In this document: piece by piece, positions 47,313 to 59,700 of the stretch | Layout of the letters: each line of letters starts with the position of its first letter | How positions within the stretch are numbered: position 1 is the first letter of the stretch | The notes under the pieces: model-generated | The model's database searches: none | What the model was told of the DNA's origin: nothing | What the model saw: only the letters and a program-made list of their open reading frames with translations | Source of the DNA: Mactromeris polynyma | Lineage: Eukaryota; Mollusca; Bivalvia; Venerida; Mactridae | NCBI GenBank assembly: GCA_032209605.1 | Contig: JASFXZ010000038.1 | Location: 4,774,001-4,838,000 of the forward strand | Direction of reading: 5' to 3' | Length of the DNA stretch: 64,000 bases | Made by a program: the position numbers and the translations under genes

Positions 47313-47705
47313 TAGGGATGTCAACGAATGACAATATTGGTATTCAAATATTCGGTCAACCTTCCGAACGAATATTCGATCATTCGACCTTCTTATTTAA
47401 TACTCATGCACGTTTACTTTATGCTTATCAATTTTGTAATTTAAACTGAACACTTAAGTTGTAAAAATCCCGAAGATTACTCATATTCTCAGGACCTAAC
47501 TGCCATCACAATAGTGTTATATCTCTCTTGCACCCAAATACATGCATACGGCTGTAGATATTATTTTCATGCGTAAAATGTTATTCAATGCGATAATGCC
47601 CATCAATGAAATTTAATACACTTGCATTCAGCTTTTATATTGAAAATATATTTAATCGAATATTCGCATGCGGAATCAGTATTCGAATATTCGGTGACAT
47701 CCCTA
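47313..47705. mobile_element. hAT-like MITE, second copy, inverted relative to 9803
   Basis: Ends TAGGGATGTCAACGAAT and ATTCGGTGACATCCCTA. The interior is the reverse complement of the 9803 copy (TTTATGCTTATCAATTTTG, ATTCTCAGGACCTAA). It lies in the centre of the second inverted satellite structure. Confidence 0.7.
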
Positions 47706-47819
47706 ATTCTGCGACTCAAGTAGAAGCAAACTAGGGGTGTGAAAAGAGGTTCCGGAGGTTCCTGGTCATTATCTAGGTCATGGTTCAAGGTAGGTCTAGG
47801 TTGTTCACACATCTCAGAC

Positions 47820-47885
47820 ATGCATGGGTCAAGGAAGGTCATCTCGGACATGCATGGGTCAAGGAAGGTCATGGTTGTTCACAGT
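47820..47885 (+). repeat. Short tandem duplication of about 34 bp
   Basis: CATGCATGGGTCAAGGAAGG with flanking ATCTC(A/G)GA occurs twice in direct repeat. No function is suggested. Confidence 0.7.
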
Positions 47886-48007
47886 TAGCAAACTATCGAT
47901 TAAGTAAATACTGATTTTACAATAATTTTTCTCGAGACCTGAACAAACTGTAAGGTGTACGAGACCGTAGACTACTAACAAGAGTCATCCATATTTTGTT
48001 GTTTATT

Positions 48008-48196
48008 ATGGAAGATCAGATAGACACAATAACAAATTTGGTTTTGGTTGGGATACGATGCATAATTCAATGCATACAATGTTGGACAATTCTCAAATAT
48101 AACGGAGAACCACATAATTGTCCATGTTTTGATGAAGGATATAGTGAATCAGACATTCAAGTGTGTGATGAATGTGAAGAAAATACACATAAATGA
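48008..48196 (+). CDS. Small Cys-rich open frame, doubtful
   Basis: From the ATG at 48008, 62 codons: MEDQIDTITNLVLVGIRC, a hydrophobic/Cys segment, then NCPCFDEGYSESDIQVCDEC and EENTHK. The CPC...CDEC spacing could bind metal or be chance. It lies between the two arms of the second inverted satellite structure and is the only frame there with protein-like composition. No family recognised. Confidence 0.2.
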   Translation: MEDQIDTITNLVLVGIRCIIQCIQCWTILKYNGEPHNCPCFDEGYSESDIQVCDECEENTHK

Positions 48197-48399
48197 ACTA
48201 TAGAAAAAACGATGTAACACCTAACATGATACATGTGGTAGCTGATGTCAACGCAAAGTTTTTGCGTGTTGCAACATTTTACCGAACACAACACGTTTAT
48301 AATTCTGTTTTTCTTTTTGTATATAGTGTACAGATAGTTGATAGTATAACCCTTTAAATAGTATAATCTGAACTTAAAATGATTAAATAGCGCCTTTTT

Positions 48400-49190
48400 A
48401 ATGATTTTTGACTCGTTACGGGCTTTCAGACCCAAGATGGGGTTATAATGCCTAGCTTGTGTTATAACACTTGCATGGGCTGTAAGTTGGAATATCACTC
48501 ATGGTGTCACATTAGCTGTTAAAAGGTCCAGGGGTCAACGAAACAGAGTCGGGAGAATGGCTTTATTAAATTCTGCGCTTTTGAATCATTTTGGGCTCAT
48601 TACGGGCTTTCATCCCTAAGGCGGGGATATAATACATATTTTGTATTGTAGCCCTATGTATGGACTTTAAGTAAGTATATCACACATGGTGTCACATTAG
48701 CTATTCAAGGTCAAGGGGTCCCCAAACCGAGTCGGGAGAACGGTTTTTATTAAATTCTTCCCTTTTCAATATTTTTGGGCTAAGTACGTGCTTTCAGCCC
48801 CAAGGTAGGGATATAATGACTATGTTGAATTGTAGCCTTATTTGTGGGCTTTTAGTAGGTATATCACTCACGGTGTCACATTAGCTATTCAAGGGTACAG
48901 GGGTCAACGAAACAGAGTCAAAAGAACGGTTGAATTAAATTTTACGTTTTTTCAATAATTATGGGCTCATTACAGGCTTTCAGACCCAAGATGGGGTTAT
49001 AATGCCTATCTTGTATATTAGCCCTTTGTTTGGGCTTAAAATTGGTACATGTATATTACTTTTGGTGTCACTTTATTTTTTTAAGGGTGCAGGGGTCAGA
49101 TTTACTAGTTCTTGTGAACTTTTTTAATTAATTCTGCTATATTTTAGTCATTTTGTGCTCATTACGGTCTTTCGGTCATGTACTGGTACA
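48400..49190 (-). repeat. Same 185-bp satellite in reverse orientation (about 4 units)
   Basis: TCATGGTGTCACATTAGCTG, CATTACGGGCTTTCA and TTATTAAATTCTGCGCTTTT are reverse complements of the left-array landmarks. Degenerate remnants continue to about 49740 (GGGCTCATATATGGTGGGCT). With the left array, this makes a second inverted satellite structure. Confidence 0.85.
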
Positions 49191-50214
49191 TCGAGTCAAA
49201 TACACCAATAATATAGCCTTATTTGTATATAGCAATATTTGGATATAGCACTAGAAAATTAAGATTTAAAACATATCAACGGTTGTTTATCATATAAATG
49301 AACTGAAGCACTTGGTTTTAAAATGCATTTGCTTTTCAATGTATTCTGGAACCCAACATTGCTTCCAAACATTATTTTAACCCCTTGAAACAAAGTCTAA
49401 TATCCTGCAGGGTCTTCCTCAGATGTGATCAAGGTATCGACGAAACAGGGTCCAACGTACTTTTCATTATTTGTTCCGCCAGTTTTCGCAGGTTCATGTT
49501 GGGCTCTTAATGGGCTTTCTTATATTGTTTTCCTTATTTCAGGACTTGAGATGATGTACGATAAATAAAGTCACACTAAGCTATTTCACGGTCTAGATTT
49601 CGGCGAACAATTGTCTGATGTACATTTAATATACTGCTTACATGCACATGTATTTCTGTGATTTTTTTCGTTCACTTTGGGCTCATATATGGTGGGCTTC
49701 AACTCTGAGATGGGGGCATTGTCGTGCACTGTGTTCATTTAACAAGACTGATGACGTCAAGTAAGCTAAGAACAATTTCATTTACTGTGATACAATGTTC
49801 ATCTGTCAGTCGGTTTTGTAAAATATGTCTTTTTCATAAATCTAATTATCGTTTGGAATGAGTTCGCTACCTACATTATTATTTTTACAGATACATTTGA
49901 TTGGTTTTGTATTCATATTTCACTATTTGAGTTCTATTTTCAACGGAGTATTAAGTCAATTATCATTGTTTTCGAGGGCATCAGTCATATCACTTTTTAA
50001 AAAGATCGCTGGTCGTCGATGATATCAACTTGAATGCATCAAAATTCTCTACTTTTATGTACATGTGTATAATTTTAACGAAATATCGCGATGTCGTGAA
50101 AACAGGTTACATTTGTCGTGGTCCGCATACATACAAAACATGCGCCGCTGTATATATGTACTTTCTTATTGTTGGCACTATTGCTTGCTGGCTTGTTTTT
50201 AGTATAAAGGTATA

Positions 50215-51090
50215 CGGACGTTTCGCGACCTGGACGTTTCGCCCCTAGACGTTTCGCCCGTGTCGTTTCGCGCCCAAAATGTGCGCGAAACGTCCTCATG
50301 AAATCGGTGCGAAACGTCCTCAGATCCCATTTGATATAATAGATATATAATGAACAAATAATCAATTTTCTAACAAAATCTTCAAGTATAAATGAATATT
50401 ATTGAGTATATTTAATATGTTTGCTGTACGTTATTGATGATAATAAATATGGTTGATTGTTTTTAATAAAAAAATGTGTGATGTTGTATGTAGTTAGGCA
50501 AATGTTTCATGAACGTAATTTATGATAATAAATATGTTGATTGTTTTGATTATCTTTCGTGATGTTGTATATATATTTGAGTTGTTGATAACTGTTGAAA
50601 ATTGTTTGTAAATAAATTTTAATGTATAATAAAGATTAAAAAAATGTAATGTTGTTGGTTGTAAAATACCCAAAAAAATAACGGTTGGTCTACATCAAAC
50701 GGTAAGTTAATTATTTAATTAAAAGTTAGTTTGCCATCATTATTATCCACTGTCTTTATGTTAAACATTAAAGAGAAGTTTTCACAAAAGCGATATATTT
50801 TGAAAAATTGTGTTAAGGTCATATACCATTGAATTAATGCAGTGAATATTTTAACATTCGTACTTACATTTGCTTTTATGCTACTTTATTTTTTAACATT
50901 TTTTAACATAGCAACAATGTAAAAAACATAAATTCCATAAATCAATATCATTATAATGTGTGAATAATAAATAAACGTTAATTCACATAAAACCTTGTTC
51001 TTTTCTATACTTTCGAAACGACTAGGGGCGAAACGTCTAGGGGCGAAACGTCCTGGTCCGAAAAGACTTGGGGGCGAAACGTCGAGGTCA
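50215..51090. mobile_element. Inverted-repeat element with GGGGCGAAACGTC motifs
   Basis: The left end has GGACGTTTCGCGACCTGGAC, then GACGTTTCGCCCCTAGACG. The right end has GGGGCGAAACGTCTAGGGGC, GAAACGTCCTGG and GGGGGCGAAACGTCGAGGTC. The motif recurs about four times at each end, opposed. The AT-rich interior includes a 65-bp tandem duplication (TGATAATAAATATG(G)TTGATTG). The GC-rich ends and AT-rich core contrast sharply. Confidence 0.75.
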
Positions 51091-51164
51091 CGTAGTGACC
51101 CCAAGCGTCACGCAGAGACCCGAAGCGTCACGAAGCGACACGGAAGGAAACAATACATTTTATG

Positions 51165-52160
51165 AATTATTTATGATTATAAATGTATATATATATATTT
51201 CAATAGGTTTCATCAAGACGAACAAAATGATGTATTACTTGACATATTTACGAGAAATTTTGTTTCGCTAAAAATCGCGTATAGGTCTTGACCTGTGATA
51301 GAATTTCCTTTTTCGGAAAAAAATATTTCTCTCCGATTTGGCTCATTTTTTCAGGACTTAAAGACATACCTACCCCATCGACGAAAATGTTTTCAGCTAT
51401 GCAATATATCAATTTTAATTGTTTCCCGAGGTTTTCGAAAAATCACGAATTTCTATCTTCGAAATAAAAATTGTCTCTCCGATTAACCCAGAGTCAGTCA
51501 GAATCAGTCAGAGTCAGTCAGAGTCAGTCAGAGTCAGTAAGAGTCAGTCAGAGTCAGTCAGAGTCAGTCAGAGTCATTCAGAGTCAGTCAGAGTCACTCA
51601 GAGTCAATCAGAGTCAGTCATAGTCAGTCAGTGTCAGTCAGTGTCAGTCAGTGTCAGTCAGTGTCAGTCAGAGTCAGTCAGAGTCAGCATAAGCCGTAGA
51701 TTTAGATGACAGTATACATATATTTATATATTTCAATAGGTTTCATCAAGACGAACAAAATGATGTATTAATTGACATATTTACGTGAAAAAAGTTTTCG
51801 CTAAAAATCGCATATAGGTCTTGACCTGTGATAGAATTACATTTTTCGGAAAAAAATATTTCTCTCCGATTTAGTTTATTTTTTCAGGACTTAAAGACTT
51901 ACCTACCCCATCGACGAAAATTTCTTCAGCTATGCAATATATTCATTTTAAACGTTTCCCGAGGTTTTCGAAAAATCACGAATTTCTATCTTCGAAAAAA
52001 AATTGTCTCTCAAATTAACCCAGAGTCAGTCAGAGTCAGTCAGAGTCAGTAAGAGTCAGTAAGAGTCAGTAAGAGTCAGTCAGAGTCAGTCAGAGTCAGT
52101 CAGAGTCAGTCAGTGTCAGTCAGTGTCAATCAGAGTCAGTCAGAGTCAGTCAGAGTCATT
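51165..52160 (+). repeat. Megasatellite, founder-type monomers carrying both modules
   Basis: Two monomers (about 51165-51735 and 51736-52160) contain module 1 (TTTCATCAAGACGAACAAAA, ATGATGTATTA), the common core (TTTTTCGGAAAAAAATATTT to CAGCTATGCAATATAT), module 2 (TTTCCCGAGGTTTTCG, AATCACGAATTTCTATCTTC) and a GAGTCAGTCA run. Later monomers have either module 1 or module 2, not both. Confidence 0.8.
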
Positions 52161-55100
52161 CAGAGTCAGTAAGAGAAAAAAATGTTTCTCTCCGATTTTG
52201 ATCATTTTCTCAGGACTTAAAGACCAACCTACTCCATCGACCAAAATGTCTTCAGCTATGCAATATATCCATTTCAGAGACTTGACATATTTTCGTGAAA
52301 AAAGTTTTCGCCAAAAATCATGTAAGAGGGGACCCTTGATAGAATTTCTGTTTTTGAAGAAAAAAATGTTTCTCTCAGATTTTGCTCATTTTCTCAGGAC
52401 TTAAAGACCTACCTACTCCATCTACGAAAATGTCTTCAGCTATGCAATATATCCATTTCAGAGTCAGTCAGAGTCAGTCAGAGCCAGTCAGAGTCAGTCA
52501 GGGTCAGCATAAGCCGTAGATTTAGATGAAGGTATACACATATATATATATTTCAATAGCTGGCATCAAGACGAACAAAATGATGTATCACTTGACATAT
52601 TTTCGTGAAAAAGTTTTCGCTAAAAATCACGTAAGAGGGGACCCTTGATAGAATTTCAGTTTTTGAAGAAAAAAATATTTCTCTCCGATTTTGCTCATTT
52701 TCTCAGGACTTAAATACCTACCTACTCCATCGACGAAAATGTCTTCAGCTATGCAATATATCCATTTCAGAGTCAGTCAGAGCCAGTCAGAGCCAGTCAG
52801 AGTCAGTCAGAGTCAGAGTCAGTCAGGGTCAGTCAGGGGCAGCATAAGCCGTACATTTAGATGCAAGTATACACATATATATATATTTCAATAGTTGGCA
52901 TCAAGACAAACAAAATGATGTATTACTTGACATACTTTCGAGAAAAAAGTTTACGCTGAAAATCACGTACATCTACAAAAATGTCTTCCGCTATGCAATA
53001 TATCCATTTCAGAGTCAGTGAGAGTCAGTGAGAGTCGGTCAGGGGCAGCATAAGCCGTAGATTTAGATGCAAGTATACACATATATATATATTTCAATAG
53101 TTGGCATCAAGACGAACAAAATGATGTATTACTTGACATACTTTCGAGAAAAAAGTTTACGCTGAAAATCACGTAAAGGGGACCCTTGGTAGAATTTCAT
53201 TTTTCGGAAAAAAAATATTTCTGTCAGATTTTGCTCATTTTCTCAGGACTTAAAGACCTACCTACTCCATCTACAAAAATGTCTTCAGCTATGCAATATA
53301 TCCATTTCAGAGTCAGTGAGAGCCAGTCAGAGTCAGTCAGAGTCAGTCAGGGGCAGCATAAGCCGTAGATTTAGGTGCAAGTATACACACATATATATAT
53401 TTCAATAGTTGGCATCAAGACGAACAAAATGATGTATTTCTTGACATACTTTCGAGAAAAAAGTTTACGCTGAAAATCACGTAAGGGGGACCCTTGGTAG
53501 AATTTCATTTTTCGGAAAAAAAAATTTCTGTCAGATTTTGCTCATTTTCTCAGGACTTAAAGACCTACCTACTCCATCTACAAAAATGTCTTCAGCTATG
53601 CAATATATCCATTTCAGAGTCAGTCAGAGCCAGTCAGAGCCAGTCAGAGTCAGTCAGAGTCAGTCAGAGTCAGTCAGGGGCAGCATAAGCCGTAGATTTA
53701 GATGCAAGTATACACATATATATATATTTCAATAGATGGCATCAAGACAAACAAAATGATGTATTACTTGACATACTTTCGAGAAAAAAGTTTAAGCTGA
53801 AAATCACGTAAGGGGGGACCCTTGGTCAGTCAGAGCCAGTCAGAGTCAGTCAGAGTCAGTCAGAGTCAGTCAGGGGGAGCATAAGCCGTAGATTTAGATG
53901 CAAGTATACACATATATATATATTTCAATAGTTGGCATCAAGACGCACAAAATGATGTATTACTTGACATACTCTCGAGAAAAAAGTTTACGCTGAAAAT
54001 CACGTAAGGGGGGGACCCTTGGTAGAATTTAATTTTTCGGAAAAAAAATATTTCTGTCCGATTTTGCTCATTTTCTCAGGACTTAAAGACCTACCTACTC
54101 CATCTACAAAAATGTCTTCAGCTATGCAATATATCCATTTCAGAGTCAGTCAGAGCCAGTCAGAGTCAGTCAGAGTCAGTCAGGGGGAGCATAAGCCGTA
54201 GATTTAGATGCAAGTATACACATATATATATATTTCAATAGTTGGCATCAAGACGAACACAATGATGTATTACTTGACATACTTTCGAGAAAAAAGTTTA
54301 CGCTAAAAATCACGTAAGGGGGGACCCTTACGAGAATTTTATTTTTCTGAAAAATAATATTTCTCTCCGATTTCGCTCATTTTCTCAGGACTTAAAGACC
54401 TACCTACTCCATCTACAAAAATGTCTTCAGCTATGCAATATATCCATTTCAGAGTCAGTGAGAGCCAGTCAGAGTCAGTCAGAGTCAGTCAGGGGCAGCA
54501 TAAGCCGTAGATTTAGGTGCAAGTATACACACATATATATATTTCAATAGTTGGCATCAAGACGAACAAAATGATGTATTTCTTGACATACTTTCGAGAA
54601 AAAAGTTTACGCTGAAAATCACGTAAGGGGGACCCTTGGTAGAATTTCATTTTTCGGAAAAAAAAATTTCTATCAGATTTTGCTCATTTTCTCAGGACTT
54701 AAAGACCTACCTACTCCATCTACAAAAATGTCTTCAGCTATGCAATATATCCATTTCAGAGTCAGTCAGAGCCAGTCAGAGCCAGTCAGAGTCAGTCAGA
54801 GTCAGTCAGAGTCAGTCAGGGGCAGCATAAGCCGTAGATTTAGATGCAAGTATACACATATATATATATTTCAATAGATGGCATCAAGACAAACAAAATG
54901 ATGTATTACTTGACATACTTTCGAGAAAAAAGTTTAAGCTGAAAATCACGTAAGGGGGGACCCTTGGTCAGTCAGAGCCAGTCAGAGTCAGTCAGAGTCA
55001 GTCAGAGTCTGTCAGGGGGAGCATAAGCCGTAGATTTAGATGCAAGTATACACATATATATATATTTCAATAGTTGGCATCAAGACGCACAAAATGATGT

Positions 55101-56760
55101 ATTACTTGACATACTCTCGAGAAAAAAGTTTACGCTGAAAATCACGTAAGGGGGGGACCCTTGGTAGAATTTAATTTTTCGGAAAAAAAATATTTCTGTC
55201 CGATTTTGCTCATTTTCTCAGGACTTAAAGACCTACCTACTCCATCTACAAAAATGTCTTCAGCTATGCAATATATCCATTTCAGAGTCAGTCAGAGCCA
55301 GTCAGAGTCAGTCAGAGTCAGTCAGGGGGAGCATAAGCCGTAGATTTAGATGCAAGTATACACATATATATATATTTCAATAGTTGGCATCAAGACGAAC
55401 AAAATGATGTATTACTTGACATACTTTCGAGAAAAAAGTTTACGCTAAAAATCACGTAAGGGGGGACCCTTACGAGAATTTTATTTTTCTGAAAAATAAT
55501 ATTTCTCTCCGATTTCGCTCATTTTCTCAGGACTTAAAGACCTTTCCAATCCATCGACAAAAATGTCTTCAGCTGTGCAATATATCCATTTCAGAGTCAG
55601 TCAGAGCCAGTCAGAGTCAGTCAGAGTCAGTCAGGGGGAGCATAAGCCGTAGATTTAGATGCAAGTATACACATATATATATATTTCAATAGTTGGCATC
55701 AAGACGAACAAAATGATGTATTACTTGACATACTTTCGAGAAAAAAGTTTACGCTAAAAATCACGTAAGGGGGGACCCTTACGAGAATTTCATTTTTCTG
55801 AAAAAAAATATTTCTCTCCGATTTCGCTCATTTTCTCAGGCCTTAAAGACCTACCCAATCCATCGACAAAAATGTCTTCAGCTATGCAATATATGCATAT
55901 CAGAGTCAGTCAGAGCCAGTCAGAATCAGTCAGAGTCAGTCAGGGGGAGCATAAGCCGTAGATTTAGATGCAAGTATACACATATATATATATTTCAATA
56001 GTTGGCATCAAGGCGAACAAAATGATGTTTTACTTGACATACTTTCGAGAAAAAAGTTTACGCTAAAAATCACGTAAGGGGGACCCTTAGGAGAATTACA
56101 TTTTTCTGAAAAAAAATATTTCTCTCCGATTTCGCTCATTTTCTCAGGACTTAAAGACCTACCCAATCCATCGACAAAAATGTCTTCAGCTATGCAATAT
56201 ATCCATTTCAGAGTCAGTCAGAGCCAGTCAGAGCCAGTCAGAGTCAGTCAGAGTCAGTCAGGGGGAGCATAAGCCGTAGATTTATATGCAAGTATACACA
56301 TATATATATATTTCAATAGCTGGCATCAAGACGAACAAAATGATGTATTACTTGACATACTTTCGAAAAAAAGTTTACGCTAAAAATCACGTAAGGGGGG
56401 ACCCTTACGAGAATTTCATTTTTCGGAAAAAAAATATTTCTCTCCGATTTCGCTCATTTTCTCATGACTTAAAGACCTACCCAATCCATCGACAAAAATG
56501 TCTTCAGCTATGCAATATATCCATTTCAGAGTCAGTCAGAGCCAGTCAGAGTCAGTCAGAGTCAGTCAGGGGGAGCATAAGCCGTAGATTTAGATGCAAG
56601 TATACACATATATATATATTTCAATAGTTGGCATCAAGACGAACAAAATGATGTATTACTTGACATACTTTCGAGAAAACGTTTACGCTAAAAATCACGT
56701 AAGGGGGGACCCTTACGAGAATTTCATTTTTCTGAAAAAAAATATATTTCTCTCCGATTT
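52160..56760 (+). repeat. Megasatellite, type A monomers (module 1)
   Basis: About 15 monomers of roughly 196-335 bp, measured by GCCGTAGATTTAG (52514, 52849, 53055, 53361, 53690, 53886, 54192 and so on). Each has TTGGCATCAAGACGAACAAA, ACTTTCGAGAAAAAAGTTTA, GGGGGACCCTT, the common core and GAGTCAGTCAGAGCCAGTCA, but lacks module 2. Some monomers (for example near 53800-53890) have lost the core as well. Confidence 0.9.
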
Positions 56761-59700
56761 GGCTCATTTTTTCAGGACTTAAAGACTTACCTACCCCATC
56801 GACGAAAATGTCTTCAGCTATGCAGTATATCCATTTTAAATGTTTCCCGAGGTTTTCGGAAAATCACGAATTTCTATCTTCGACAAAAAAATTGTCTCTC
56901 CGATTAACCCAGAGTCAGTCAGAGTCAGAGTCATTCAGAGTCATTCAGAGTCATTCAGAGTCAGTAAGAGTCAGTAAGTGTCAGTCAGAGTCATTCAGAG
57001 TCAGTCAGTGTCAGTCAGTGTCAATCAGAGTCAGTCAGAGTCAGTCAGAGTGAAAACAAAATTTCCACTAAAAATCAAAATCGCGTACAGGTCTTGACCT
57101 GTGATAGAATTCATTTTTCGGAAAAAAAATATTTCTCTCCGATTTGGCTCATTTTTTCAGGACTTAAAGACTTACCTACCCCATCGACGAAAATGTCTTC
57201 AGCTATGCAATATATCCATTTTAAATGTTTCCGGAGGTTTTCGGAAAATCACGAATTTCTATCTTCGACAAAAAAATTGTCTCTCCGATTAACCCAGAGT
57301 CAGTCAGAGTCAGAGTCATTCAGAGTCATTCAGAGTCAGTAAGAGTCAGTAAGAGTCAGTAAGAGTCAGTCAGAGTCATTCAGAGTCAGTCAGTGTCAGT
57401 CAGTGTCAATCACAGTCAGTCAGAGTCAGTCAGAGTGAAAACAAAATTTCCGCTAAAAATCAAAATCGTGTACAGATCTTGACCTGTGATAGAATTCATT
57501 TTTCGGAAAAAAAATATTTCTCTCCGATTTGGCTCATTTTTTCAGGACTTAAAGACTTACCTACCCCATCGACGAAAATGTCTTCAGCTATGCAATATAT
57601 CCATTTTAAATGTTTCCCGAGGTTTTCGGAAAATCACGAATTTCTATCTTCGACAAAAAAATTGTCTCTCCGATTAACCCAGAGTCAGTCAGAGTCAGAG
57701 TCAGTCAGAGTCATTCAGAGTCAGTAAGAGTCAGTAAGAGTCAGTCAGAGTCATTCAGAGTCAGTCAGTGTCAGTCAGTGTCAATCAGAGTCAGTCAGAG
57801 TCAGTCAGAGTGAAAACAAAATTTCCGCTAAAAATCAAAATCGCGTACAGGTCTTGACCTGTGATAGAATTCATTTTTCGGAAAAAAAATATTTCTCTCC
57901 GATTTGGCTCATTTTTTCAGGACTTAAAGACTTACCTACCCCATCGACGAAATTGTCTTCAGCTATGCAATATATCCATTTTAAATGTTTCCCGAGGTTT
58001 TCGGAAAATCACGAATTTCTATCTTCGACAAAAAAATTGTCTCTCCGATTAACCCAGAGTCAGTCAGAGTCAGAGTCATTCAGAGTCATTCAGAGTCAGT
58101 AAGAGTCAGTAAGAGTCAGTAAGAGTCAGTCAGAGTCAGTCAGAGTCATTCAGAGTCAGTCAGTGTCAGTCAGTGTCAATCAGAGTCAGTCAGAGTCAGT
58201 CAGCGTGAAAACAAAATTTCCGCTAAAAATCAAAATCGCTTACAGGTCTTGACCTGTGATAGAATTCATTTTTCGGAAAAAAAATATTTCTCTCCGATTT
58301 GGCTCATTTTTTCAGGACTTAAAGACTTACATACCCCATCGACGAAAATGTCTTCAGCTATGCAATATATCCATTTTAAATGTTTCCCGAGGTTTTCGGA
58401 AAATCACGAATTTCTATCTTCGACAAAAAAATTGTCTCTCCGATTAACCCAGAGTCAGTCAGAGTCAGAGTCAGTCAGAGTCAGTAAGAGTCAGTAAGAG
58501 TCAGTAAGAGTCAGTCAGAGTCATTCAGAGTCAGTCAGTGTCAGTCAGTGTCAATCAGAGTCAGTCAGAGTCAGTCAGAGTGAAAACAAAATTTCCGCTA
58601 AAAATCAAAATCGCGTACAGGTCTTGACCTGTGATAGAATTCATTTTTCGGAAAAAAAATATTTCTCTCCGATTTGGCTCATTTTTTCAGGACTTAAAGG
58701 CTTACCTACCCCATCGACGAAAATGTCTTCAGCTATGCAATATATCCATTTTAAATGTTTCCCGAGGTTTTCGGAAAATCACGAATTTCTATCTTCGACA
58801 AAAAAATTGTCTCTCCGATTAACCCAGAGTCAGTCAGAGTTAGAGTCAGTCAGAGTCATTCAGAGTCAGTAAGAGTCAGTAAGAGTCAGTAAGAGTCAGT
58901 CAGAGTCATTCAGAGTCAGTCAGTGTCAGTCAGTGTCAATCAGAGTCAGTCAGAGTCAGTCAGAGTGAAAACAAAATTTCCGCTAAAAATCAAAATCGCG
59001 TACAGGTCTTGACCTGTGATAGAAATCATTTTTCGGAAAAAAAATATTTCTCTCCGATTTGGCTCATTTTTTCAGGACTTAAAGATTTACCTACCCCATC
59101 GACGAAAATGTCTTCAGCTATGCAATATATCCATTTTAAATGTTTCCCGAGGTTTTCGGAAAATCACGAATTTCTATCTTCGACAAAAATATTGTCTCTC
59201 CGATTAACCAGAGTCAGTCAGAGTCAGAGTCATTCAGAGTCATTCAGAGTCAGTAAGAGTCAGTAAGAGTCAGTCAGAGTCATTCAGAGTCAGTCAGTGT
59301 CAGTCAGTGTCAATCAGAGTCAGTCAGAGTCAGTCAGAGTGAAAACAAAATTTCCGCTAAAAATCAAAATCGCGTACAGGTCTTGACCTGTGATAGAATT
59401 CATTTTTCGGAAAAAAAATATTTCTCTCCGATTTGGCTCATTTTTTCAGGACTTAAAGACTTACCTACCCCATCGACGAAAATGTCTTCAGCTATGCAAT
59501 ATATCCATTTTAAATGTTTCCCGAGGTTTTCGGAAAATCACGAATTTCTATCTTCGACAAAAAAAATTGTCTCTCCGATTAACCCAGAGTCAGTCAGAGT
59601 CAGAGTCAGTCAGAGTCAGTAAGAGTCAGTAAGAGTCAGTAAGAGTCAGTAAGAGTCAGTAAGAGTCAGTCAGAGTCATTCAGAGTCAGTCAGTGTCAGT

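Noticed and set aside
51480..51690. SQSESVRVSQSQSE frames as a Ser/Gln-rich structural protein
   Set aside because: This is the translation of the GAGTCAGTCA decamer; other frames of the same DNA are equally repetitive and no start or splice context exists.
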